A DNA stretch of 64,000 nucleotides from Tricholomella constricta (taxonomy: Eukaryota; Basidiomycota; Agaricomycetes; Agaricales; Lyophyllaceae): positions 1,736,001 to 1,800,000 of the forward strand of contig JAACJP010000004.1 in the NCBI GenBank assembly GCA_013368375.1. The letters are read 5' to 3'. Shown one piece after another: positions 21,768 through 31,071 of the stretch; position 1 is the first letter of the stretch, and each line of letters starts with the position of its first letter. The position numbers and the translations under genes were made by a program. Under the pieces are notes generated by a model that searched no databases, was not told the DNA's origin, and saw only the letters and a list, made by a program, of their open reading frames with translations.

Positions 21768-23372
21768 ATGTCCGAAAATGCGTCACAAGGTGGCCATCTC
21801 AGGATCGCGGGCGCCTTCGCAGGCATGGGCAGCGGTGAGCACTAGTGTCTTCCATCTTCGCATATCAATGTGCTAAACATCTCTTCCAGGAATAACCAAA
21901 GTGAACATTTAAATGCTCTGTTTACAACACGTTTTAACGACCGTATATGGCGCATCCTGCAGGTGGCTGTCGGGCATGGGTGAGAACTTTGGTTCCGGAA
22001 AGTTGGTGAGCTTGAATGCAGTGCTTTCGTTCAAAATTGAGCTCCTGTTATTCAGTCATTATTATATTCCTGAGGTCTTCGTCTTGGGGACCAAGCTTTG
22101 ACACTATCAAGACCCGATTGCAATGCTCTCCTCCAGGAACCTATCGTGGAGCATTTGATGTTCTTTCCAAAATATTACGGAACGAGGTACGCAAGAGCGG
22201 CCACTGTTCTTATTGATTCCGATTCATTCAAAGCCAGGGTGTTTTTGCTCTGTACAAAGGAGCCACTCCGCCCGCCGTTGGATGGGCGGCCATTGACTCT
22301 CTACTTCTTGGCTCACTACACAACTATCGCCTATTCCTCCTTCGCCATGGCATGACAGAAACTACTCCTGCGTCTGGCGCTCCTCGTTTGACGCTCATGG
22401 CACATGGGTTTGCCGGCCTTTTCGCTGGGTGGACCAGGTCTGTGCTAATACTAATTTTTGCTAGTGGCGCGCGGACCTGATTAATAATTTTTTTCTTCAT
22501 CAGCACATTGATCGCGACGCCAATCGAGCTCCTAAAAGGTTTCTCATCTATTCCAAACGGCCATCTGCCCGATATGCTAATGGTCTTCTGGAGTCAAGCT
22601 TCAATTACAGTCCCAAAGGTCAGTATCCGACCGTCAATTCAAAGGTCCTATAGATTGCGCACGCCAGATTATTCGTTGTCAAGGCATCCTTGGCATGTGG
22701 TCAGGGTTCACCGGAAGTCTGGCGTTTCGTAGTAATTTCTTTTGGATGTTCTTGTCCTTTGAGGTCGGTCATGGTTGCTGTGTCATTTGCTCGTGAACTA
22801 GACCTCATTTACACATTCAAGGCTTTGATGCGCGGCTTCTCGCGACTAGCAGGGACGCCCTATGAGGTATGTAGTTGTACGCCACCGGGATCGATTCTGC
22901 TGAACGTTTAGCACATATCAAGATAAGCACAGGCGCTGCGAACTTCGTTTCGGGCGGGCTTGGTGCCTTTGCTTTCTGGGGAATGGCCATTCCCGCTGAC
23001 AACGTCAAAAAGTAACTCTTTCATTCTCCGACCCGTTGTCACCTGTTAAATTCCCTGAACTTGGCAGCCGAATGATGTCGTACCCTTATCCCCTGCCTTA
23101 TCCGCAGCCGTCGTCGTCCGCACCGGCTACCGTCAGCAGACCATCGTTCCTCTCAACGGCACGCCACATCTACTCCTCCAACGGCGTCGCCGGGTTTTTC
23201 CGGGGTTTAGGGCCCTGTCTTTTACGTGCTTTCCCTGTTAACGCCTGCGCTTTTTTCGTTTATGAAGGAATGATGAGACTGCTGGGTGCCGAGAAGGTAT
23301 TTTTCCAGTTGATTTTCTTTTCCATACACAGAACTTATTGAAACACGTATCCCTGAACAGACCCGTCAATAA
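21768..23372 (+). CDS. Mitochondrial carrier (SLC25) family protein with altered first signature
   Basis: About 305 residues of a six-helix carrier in about nine exons. Repeat 1 reads GITK/VAVGH/GFDTIKTRLQ, repeat 2 ATPIELLKVKLQLQ and repeat 3 IPADNVKNRMM, the three Px[DE]xx[KR] signatures of inner-membrane carriers. In repeat 1 the Pro is replaced by Gly if the intron 21980-22095 is placed as I read it. The exons around it are very small: 21890-21900 (11 nt) and 21963-21979 (17 nt). The following blocks, CSPPGTYRGAFDVL, PPAVGWAAIDSLL and SGFTGSLAFRSNFFWMF, look like the fungal basic-amino-acid/acylcarnitine-type carriers, but the substrate is uncertain. The gene ends AEKTRQ after a final intron. 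Confidence 0.8.
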
Positions 23373-23684
23373 TATTTACCTTGCTATAGATTGGATTTAG
23401 ACTGCGAAATTACTAATCATCTACCGAGTTCGATCTCTTTTCCTATTTTGGAACATTGTATACCATATGGGGCTCATGCGCCTTGCCCAGAAGGAAAGAT
23501 GATATTACGATATTATGAAAAATATACAGAGAATGACTACTTGGGACAATCAAAAGTACAAGCCATTACAGGGACGCTATATTAATATTCTGGCTCCGCT
23601 CCGAAGGGATGGAGCGCTGGTATACGCAGAGAAATCCAAAAATATGGGTGAGTAAGAACGGCATGATGAGGTGGCGACGCATAT
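23373..23684. other. Convergent intergenic region
   Basis: AT-rich sequence between the stops of the carrier gene and the Rexo4-like gene. I see no reading frame or structure beyond two probable 3' UTRs. Confidence 0.5.
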
Positions 23685-24603
23685 TCAGACATAGCATCGA
23701 GAAAATGTACTTGGCGGGAGGACGCAAGGCCAGCTGCTATTCGAAATAGCACCTTCCCAGTTCTCCGCATCAGACCTGTAAAGATCCAGGGCGACTCGTG
23801 CGTTCTCGACCTGCGGCAGTCAATGAGCGAAAGTGGCATCAATGTAATGATAGGCTCTACGAACGGGATGCTGTTGGCCTTCTTGACAGCGCCGGCACAT
23901 CAGCTGCCATGCTAAAGTCTGGAGTCCGATAATTTGTTGCGGTGAACGCAAAGCGTTTCTAAACGGCTGAAGTTCGGAGTAAGTGCTGCAAGTGGCGTAG
24001 TCGGTAAGTGCGATCATACCATGTACAGAGCGACGTCTCTTGTGTTGACAGCTGGATGAGGTATCCCGAGCACTGTGTACGCCCTCAGCGTGCATGTAGA
24101 GGTAACAAAGGAACAACAGGCATCTCACCCGAAAGGTCATTCCATATGCTGTGGCCGACGAGAATCCGGCCCTCGAGGAGGCTGGCAACATATTGTTGAA
24201 CCGCGTTAAAGGCCCAGGTGTTGCCTGAGTTTGCAAGAAAGTGAGTGTGTAAACAGAAAAAGAAAGGACGGTGTTGGTAACCTGATACGAGATGTGCCTC
24301 GCTTATTCCCGTCGTCGACGTCCTGTAGTCAGTGACCTAGTGCGGGAAGGGAGGTCATTCGTGTTGGCCGGGACCAAGTCAAAAGAACTTGCCTGCATGG
24401 TTGGCCCAACATATTTGTCGAAGATGACCTTCCCTTTGAAGTCGACAACGACGACTCGTCTAAAATAGGCGGGTGTCAGTGATGGGGTCGGGTATTAAGG
24501 GGAAGGTAGCATACGCGAGCATAGATGTTGTCCCACCGGGACCTACACCAACGTTGGAGCAGGACATGGCAAGGAAACGTTCGCTAGATGGAGGGGGAGC
24601 CAT
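23685..24603 (-). CDS. Rexo4-like exonuclease-fold protein lacking most catalytic residues
   Basis: Seven exons give about 188 residues with the fold order of Rexo4/ISG20 DEDDh exonucleases: MAPPPSSERFLAMSCSNVGVG, then VVVVDFKGKVIFDKYVGPT, VTDYRTSTTGI, LLEGRILVGHSIWNDL, TRDVALYMPFRN, and HPVENARVALDLY. In active enzymes the first motif is ALDCEMVGVG and the last is HSxVEDA. Here D and E of motif I are both Ser (SCS), and the His and Asp of motif III align with Gln and Asn. Only the Asp in GHSIWNDL is kept. Splice junctions are all consensus, but one donor is GC (24392). The frame is intact and clean, so this looks like a maintained pseudo-enzyme rather than a decayed gene. RNA or protein binding is a guess. 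Confidence 0.72.
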
Positions 24604-25397
24604 AGGAGACGAGAATGAGAATTATGGAGAAATATGCGGCGAAGGAAAGGGAATTTATAGGAGACGGGCATAGTATATTATGGCGTACCTTTTGTATCGT
24701 CCAGATCATTCGGTCGGGTGTCTTACGGGTTTGGAATTTATGTGACAGGGTTGAGGCTTGCGGAGATTTTGTTGCCGTTATTTGAAGTCGGGTGGGCGGT
24801 GCGAAATTGACATGCAGCGAACGACATGTTCTGCTGCGTCAAAAGCAGGCGTTGGACTAGGTTTCGTGGAGGCAAGAGTGGGTGTCGTAATTAGGGAGGA
24901 CACGGACACTGGAGAGATCGACTTCCGGTGCAACCGCGCGTACAGAAGCGGGGAGAGGGCAAGATTACGGACGAGGAATTAGACTGGGGATTGAATTGCC
25001 AGAAAAATTCAGTTAGAAGATCCGTCCTGGCGCGCAAAATCTGAGGCAGGTGGCAAGAAGACGTCAAGTATAGATCAGATTCGAGCAAGAGTCGGGAACG
25101 AAGAGATCTCGATAACGGGAGGCGTTGATCACGATGAAAGCGGCCACGTTCAAGGGCTGCAATCCTGAACTCGGAGAGCTATCGCGGACTTGGGCCACAG
25201 AAACCGACCCTTCAACTTGCATTCGGCTGTGACTCAACACACGTCGACGTCCAGAAGCTCGCTGATCGTCTGCAGTTTGACATCGAATCTCCTACCATCC
25301 CGACGCCCTTGCTCAATTTGCACTTTAAATTTACCGGTTCCGTAGCCCTTATTTCATCCTATTCCCCCCGTGCCTCGTGCCGCTTGTCTTTTCTATT
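24604..25397. other. Intergenic region, nothing identified
   Basis: This is upstream of the Rexo4-like gene and downstream of the PPR-like gene; both are on the minus strand. Only short frames without family features are present, on both strands. Confidence 0.5.
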
Positions 25398-27197
25398 TTA
25401 TTTTCTACGATCCTGTTTACGGGACACCCGCCGCATTAATCTGCACCAATACCGCTCCTCCTGCCCATTATGTTTGAATATCCGCCTCACTGCCGGCCGC
25501 AGTATCCTGCCTGGCCGTGGAGAAGCCACCTTCCCGACCACACCTTCCGTCAACTTCCACGTCGCCCGAGCCCACCTTGAAACCCTCTCTGATCGCAACA
25601 TCGCGTCAACAATTTCCATACGCCCCTCCTTCAACGCCAATGTGGCTACTCGGCGCCTAACTCGGCGATCCTCAGTGGCGGCGCCCCATTGAGATTTGAA
25701 CGCACGCAAGGTGCTCCACGCAACTGTGCCGCAACGCTTTGCCCGTCGCAGCGGGGCCAGAAGAAGGAACAGGGTCGTCGATGTAGGCCGGAGGGCAGGG
25801 TGCAACGAGATAAGGGACACCATCGTCCTGCGCGTCTCATAGAGTTGCCGTAGGCCTCGATGCGGGGAGCCCATGGCTATGTGCAGGTGGACAATGTCCA
25901 GGCATGTCCTAGCCTGCGACTTAGATATTCTAGAGGACAAACTGGTGAAGTATGCCTTCGTGAGGGATAGCGCCTTGTCGCTCTCCTGAAGCTGGAGCAT
26001 TATCGACACAACAGAATACACGGCCCTTGGGGATGTTTGAGCCAAATCGTGCGGTATGATGGTCGGGCGGTTATTCATTAGGGTATGGTAACGTGTCAAA
26101 TACAGATCTGTTTGCTCGGAGGGATTTGGGGTGGTAGAGGTGCTTTCACAGGTCTCCAGAGCCTCCTGAATTCTCGTGCGCTGTCGTGTCGCACCACGTT
26201 TCAACGTTCGGAAGAATTCCAGCCATATCGGAAGCGGAAGGGCATTGGTAACTTGAAACCGCCTTTTCGTCTCGTTTTCGTCCAGCACGTTGGTGCGAGG
26301 TAAAGTCGACATGACTTCATTCCACGCTCTGTCCCACCAGCCGGACTGCACGAGCCATCGTACCCTTAGCTTCCACGTTTCAAGGTTCGCGGGCACAGAT
26401 TCCGCACGCATGGATGATAGCAGCCATGGAACGGTCCCATACGATCCCGTGCGCAGAGCCAGGAATATGAGCAAATTATATGAGCGCGTCGATCGAAGGC
26501 CAGCATGGAGGTCGTGATAATCCAACAAGGCTGGGAAAGTTGGGGAAGGGTCGTTGTAGGATAGTAGATGGAGGATATTCTGAATTAGTGATGATGCCGT
26601 CTTGGCCAGGGGAAAGAGAGAAGTGGCGCGGGTACGTGAGACGTGTAATCCGATCGGAGTGCCAATTATGGACGCGTCATCCCAGTACCAAGGACGTCCT
26701 AAGGGACTCGGGTGATGCTCAGAGGTGTCTGATAGGTCTACATGGGAGCGCGCAGGATCAGGAGGCCACAGGTCCGAGTCGTGAACAAGTTCGGGAGTGA
26801 AATATGCAAGAGGAGATGTGCGCTGAGGCCTTGTTCGGCGACCTGCGTGTGGCACAAATTGAGCCTTTTCCCTTTCAACGGAAGCACGGAAAGATGATTC
26901 GTGTTGGTTGGGTGGGCTCTGCACCACGGTAATCTCCGGCGGTATTCGAGGAGGCCTGGTGGGGTGCACGGTCAACGTAAGTGTCATGAGATTAGGCAAG
27001 AATTGAACGCACTTGTGGCGCTTGGACGCAGGTTGTCTGCCTAATTTGGAGAGCTTGTCATGCGCGGTAGGGGACGGGGATGACAAGGGGGGGGCTGTAG
27101 AAGTAGTGCTCCTGACCCAAGCACGAGCGGCAGCAGCCTGCAGTATAGAACTGAAGGACAGGGTGCTGGGAAGGAGGCGAAGAGCACGATGGTGCAT
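25398..27197 (-). CDS. Intronless PPR-like mitochondrial helical-repeat protein
   Basis: A single uninterrupted frame of 599 residues, unusual in this intron-rich window. The N-terminus MHHRALRLLPSTLSFSSIL is basic and hydroxylated, followed by Ala/Arg/Ser-rich sequence, as in a mitochondrial presequence. The first 200 residues are Pro-rich and low in structure. From about residue 230 the protein is a series of helical pairs (RSYNLLIFLALRTGSYGTVPWLL, TWKLRVRWLVQSGWWDRAWNEVM-like spacing). These are short of the full PPR consensus but have its 30-40 residue rhythm. The C-terminus is strongly basic. A role in mitochondrial RNA handling is a reasonable inference; no family could be named with certainty. 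Confidence 0.6.
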   Translation of the reverse strand: MHHRALRLLPSTLSFSSILQAAAARAWVRSTTSTAPPLSSPSPTAHDKLSKLGRQPASKRHKCVQFLPNLMTLTLTVHPTRPPRIPPEITVVQSPPNQHESSFRASVEREKAQFVPHAGRRTRPQRTSPLAYFTPELVHDSDLWPPDPARSHVDLSDTSEHHPSPLGRPWYWDDASIIGTPIGLHVSRTRATSLFPLAKTASSLIQNILHLLSYNDPSPTFPALLDYHDLHAGLRSTRSYNLLIFLALRTGSYGTVPWLLSSMRAESVPANLETWKLRVRWLVQSGWWDRAWNEVMSTLPRTNVLDENETKRRFQVTNALPLPIWLEFFRTLKRGATRQRTRIQEALETCESTSTTPNPSEQTDLYLTRYHTLMNNRPTIIPHDLAQTSPRAVYSVVSIMLQLQESDKALSLTKAYFTSLSSRISKSQARTCLDIVHLHIAMGSPHRGLRQLYETRRTMVSLISLHPALRPTSTTLFLLLAPLRRAKRCGTVAWSTLRAFKSQWGAATEDRRVRRRVATLALKEGRMEIVDAMLRSERVSRWARATWKLTEGVVGKVASPRPGRILRPAVRRIFKHNGQEERYWCRLMRRVSRKQDRRK

Positions 27198-27525
27198 GCA
27201 TGTGGGAATGAAGACGACCGTTGGTTCAATTTTTTGCTACCACATCACGAACAAACAACCTTCCCGATTCGTGCGCGTTCTGCGCCCCCGTCCAACAACG
27301 CGTTCACGATGCCCCCCCAACTCGGCGCGCATGTCCAAGATACTTCTTCCATACCATCTCTTTACCTGAAGTCTCGTAATCCCCGGTCCCTGTCCAATTG
27401 AATTATCTTCCGGCATGCTCATCGTGGCAATGATCAAATCCAAGGATCCAGTGCTCAAATAACATACATGACAACCCCGTGAAAGCCTGAGGAAATATAG
27501 ATCCCTATTATGATTCCGTACACCT
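27198..27525. other. Intergenic region, nothing identified
   Basis: Upstream of the PPR-like gene and downstream of the Sts1 stop. It should contain the promoter of the former and the 3' UTR of the latter. No distinct motif is seen. Confidence 0.5.
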
Positions 27526-28795
27526 CTAGAATTCGTCCATCTGTTGATGTACCGTCCGCCCTATCAACCAGCCAACTTTCGACACCCACAGATCCCGCAC
27601 ACTCCTCATGACGTCCGAACCATCGAAACCCTTCCCATCTGCCATCTCGTCCAGGACGCGCTCCCAGCTCCGTACTGTTTCGCTCCCAAACATCCCACCC
27701 TGGCGATTGACGATGTCGTCGACTTTGAGTATCCATGCCTTCCATTCTGATGATAGGCGGGGAAGCAGGAGTGGTCCCAACTGGGACTGCGTCAGCGGAG
27801 GTTGCGAGATGATATGATTGGTGACCGTAGAAAGGAAAAGGAATGTTTCGGATGGGTGACATTTGTCTTTATGCAAAGATTGAAGTGTAGTTGAATGAGA
27901 CGTCGATGCAGATTGAGTCGGAGCAGGAACAGAGGAGAAATAAGGGAGGTAGGATAGGCAGGCAGCCACAAATTCTGTGACGTGAGGTCCAAGGCGAGAG
28001 ATGATGTACGTGTCGCGCATGCCACCGTTGACATTACTGTGATTCGCTTGGCCGAACGCAGAGGTGTGGGTGAGTGGAGTTTTGCCGAATCCAAAAGAGG
28101 TTGAGAGGCTCGGTTGACCAAACATGGGAACAGAGGAATAAGGGTAGGCATCGCGCAGCTTCTTTGCGGATAGGGCAAGGGCTTGGTTCGCCGTGTCGAG
28201 AGTAGGGCGAGGTATCAAGGGAAGAATGGTTGATTTCAAGGACGGTTGGGCGTTCAGTAGAGACGTTAGCAGGGGTAATAGAGATTGGGACGGAAGGCTC
28301 GCTGTTACAATGGGTTAGCAAGTTGAAGTAACTGAAGATCGAAAGAGTTGGCTCACCAAGTAACACTCCAACGTCGACGTCGTGATCATCAGCACTGTTA
28401 GGAGATTTATTCTCTTTGAGTTCTGAATCATTCTTGGAAGACGGATCGGGGTGGGATGCCACCCGAGCCCTCTTCGGCGCGGCACGTTTAGGTCGTTCTG
28501 GAGTTGGGCTGCGGTCCATGGAGGCGTCCCTATGACCACATTGTCTACCATGGTCATCATCATCCTCTGGGTCGTGTCGCCTCTTTTGTGCCCGGATAGC
28601 TGAGTATTGGTTTACAGAGGCCAGTTGCTGAAAGGCTGCAGGATTGGTGTGCCCTGGGGTCATTGCCGGCTGCCATCCCGCGGTCGCCATTGCAGCCGAT
28701 AAGGAGCCTAAACCGAAACCGAAGCCAAAGGGAGAGGGAGCATGAGAGACGGGACGAGGGTGGAATTCAATGGGATGCTGAAGTACGTTGGCCAT
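27526..28795 (-). CDS. STS1: Sts1/Cut8, nuclear proteasome tethering factor
   Basis: Two exons (28795-28354 and about 28299-27526) give about 404 residues. An N-terminal disordered region contains a basic cluster (RPKRAAPKRARVASH), a probable nuclear localisation signal. The Cut8 domain begins right after the intron with SLPSQSLLPLLTSLLNAQP, followed by LIPRPTL and the block KKLRDAYPYSS, which is diagnostic. The helical C-terminal half ends near KVGWLIGRTVHQQMDEF. Cut8/Sts1 binds the 26S proteasome and holds it at the nuclear envelope, supporting mitotic protein turnover. The start ATG lies just downstream of a pyrimidine-rich leader. Length is somewhat above that of the yeast protein because of the N-terminal extension and a Ser/Gly-rich insertion. 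Confidence 0.85.
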
Positions 28796-29663
28796 GAAAG
28801 AGATGAGACTTGTATGCGCGGCATCGGGTTCGCCTTCCCCTCCAAAGTCACGCCTCGTGACAACCGGCCCTAAGCAACGCCCTTCAAATTTTCCGCTTTC
28901 TCGTCCTTTTGTCCTTTCATCTTCTTCCAGGTATGTATCTTTTCTTGTTGCGCCGTGAAGAGACAAACGAATCGCTACTTCGAAGCCCACGGGCTGATGA
29001 ACTTCATTCATTATACCCAAATTTCTGAGCGCATCCTCCCCCACCGCATCCATCATGCTCACTGTACACATCACAGGGCCTCCTTTTGAATTCCAAGTCC
29101 AATATATATCTCTGTGAGTAACATTCCTGCTCGCGCTGAATGATGTACAAAATAGAAGTCAAGCCCTGATCTTGTCCAAAGGACAAGCGTTGATGATTTT
29201 CCATGCTAATACTGACTCCTCGACCTTACTGTCAAGGCTTTATACTAACTCAATCTTTCACAGGAATTCCTTGTTTATTGTTACATTACCTACAGCCGAT
29301 GTCATATGATTAGAAAATTTCACCATGCTTTGTCCAAAAGTCTTTATGGCATATAACAGTTCAGCGCGCTCCGCCGCAGGGCCCGCTACGCGCCATTATC
29401 ATAAACATTCATTTGACATTTTCTGTTGCATTTCACTGGAATTACTGGAAGCTAAATTATATCCATGAATTCAGCAAAGAAATATCTTCAGTAACATAGA
29501 ATCCATTGCAGCGAATGTAAGTAGTGTAGTAAGGCAGCGGCGTGTACTTCGTCACGGCCAAATTTTTGCCACACTTCATCGACACCCAGCTGTCCTGTGA
29601 GGATGCTCATTTGCTACCGTGGGCCTTGACGTGCATATCGGCGTGTGCGCGATCTGGCATCGC
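28796..29663. other. Intergenic region, AT-rich, nothing identified
   Basis: The first 150 bp are the pyrimidine-rich upstream region of Sts1. The rest is AT-rich sequence without a convincing reading frame, tRNA or repeat. Confidence 0.5.
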
Positions 29664-30660
29664 TCAGGCTGCAGGTCGTACACATATCGCGCATGTTCTG
29701 AAATTAAGGTTTGAATCATTTAGTTGAGGCCGGAAGGGGGGCGGGGGAAACGACTTACGCGCGAGTCTCGAGTCCAGCACACATCCCCATCGCCATTGCC
29801 TCCTTCCACCTCCACCACCCCACCCCCCCAAGCTCTTCCCCTGCACGCCCCCTCTCCAGCGCCTCCACCACCTCCTGCATGATCCTCACCGATGCCAGGA
29901 GCCGGAGCACATTCAGCACGCCTAGCAGGGCATTCGTGTACCGCACCAGCGGGGGGTACACTGTCAGTGCCTGCGGGGGGATATAGCCTGGGCCCTGTTG
30001 CGTTGGTGCGGGTGCGGGTATGGGTATGGGTGTGAGCGAGTGTGAGACGACGAGCCACTTGGGTGGTTGCTTGTCCTTGTCCTTGGAGGGCAGGGGGGTC
30101 TTCTTGCCTGCGGCTTGGGAAGGGAAAGGCGGACGGGTGGGGGCAACATCATTCATCCAGCGGCGTCGTGAGCCTGTATTGCCCTCGTCTTTGACCCTTC
30201 TCTTTCGTCCTTCGAGTGCACAGCAGCGCTCACCACCCTATCCAGGGGGAACTTCGGGCAGCAAAGCGGGATGCTGAGCGTGAAGCGGCTCGTAGACGAT
30301 GAAAGGGATCCGTCGCCGCCGCCGCTATTGGGGCTGTTACGATACCTGGGGACACGAGGGCAGTGAGCGATGCCTGCTGCGGCGACGGTGGCGGGGATTG
30401 CGAGATTGGCGAGGGTGTAAATGTGGGAAGACCGGGGACTACGTCGTCGATGGACGAAGGAATGGAGTTGGAGTTGGAGTTGGAGTTGGAGTCAGCGGCC
30501 TGAGGATCGGGGAGCGGTGCTGCTGGGAGTGGCTGTGGTCGAGCATCCATGCACACGCGGAAGGCGGCGAGCAAAGTGAGATTGGAAACCCGTGTCTGGC
30601 AAAGAGCATGACGCGGCGGGTGGAGATCAAGGATGCGCGCGGCGAGCGTAACATTACAAT
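29664..30660 (-). pseudogene. 5'-truncated Cog8/Dor1-like fragment
   Basis: Reading the minus strand, a frame with NLTLLAAFRVCMDARPQPL resembles the Cog8 segment LTYCATAFARVGMDFRPL. A Pro/Ser/Asn-rich stretch follows. After a possible intron comes PPQALTVYPPLVRYTNALLG, then VLNVLRLLASVRIMQEVVEALE, which fits the late conserved helix of Cog8, a Golgi tethering (COG complex) subunit. The N-terminal 250-300 residues of a normal Cog8 are not present: another gene on the same strand ends at 31072 with only about 400 bp between. The join between the two parts needs a weak donor or a frameshift, and the C-terminal exon is unclear. I read it as a partial or decayed copy. A short unrelated gene cannot be excluded. 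Confidence 0.42.
30464..30492. repeat. Hexanucleotide microsatellite (GGAGTT)n
   Basis: Almost five copies of GGAGTT. In the Cog8-like frame on the minus strand they encode alternating Ser-Asn residues. Confidence 0.9.
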
Positions 30661-31071
30661 GGTGGGTGAGTAGATTGGCTCTTACATTACGAGCATGCAG
30701 CGTGTGGTGTCATGGATGGAGATAAAGATCCAATGCATCGTAAGTAAATATACAAATGGAAGGATGAAGAAGGTATCGCGGACTGAGATACGTCGCAGAA
30801 GGAGAGGGGAGGGGGGGAGGGGGGGATGGGCATGACGTGGTGGTGAGGATAACAGTGTCCGCAAAAGCATGTAGAAAGCTACGAGACAAAGACAAAGACG
30901 AAGAACAGGAGAGGGGGGGTCGATGCTGGATGAGAGAGTGCATGAAGATAACATGTGGCGTGCGTGCGTGCGGCGAGCGGGTATACGATTGTGATGCGAG
31001 ACGACGACGAGAAGAGGAGACGGACGAAGCAAGAGACCGGGAGAGAGGTTGAGCATGCTGCGAGCTCTCAG
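30661..31071. other. Intergenic region, pyrimidine-rich on the minus strand
   Basis: This follows the stop of the Pro/Ser-rich gene and precedes the Cog8-like fragment. The minus strand is rich in CT tracts. A 124-codon open frame here has no protein-like features and is probably 3' UTR. Confidence 0.5.

Noticed and set aside
30682..31056. Minus-strand frame of 124 codons with hydrophobic stretches
   Set aside because: It falls in the presumed 3' UTR of the Pro/Ser-rich gene, is made of CT-rich low-complexity sequence and shows no family feature.
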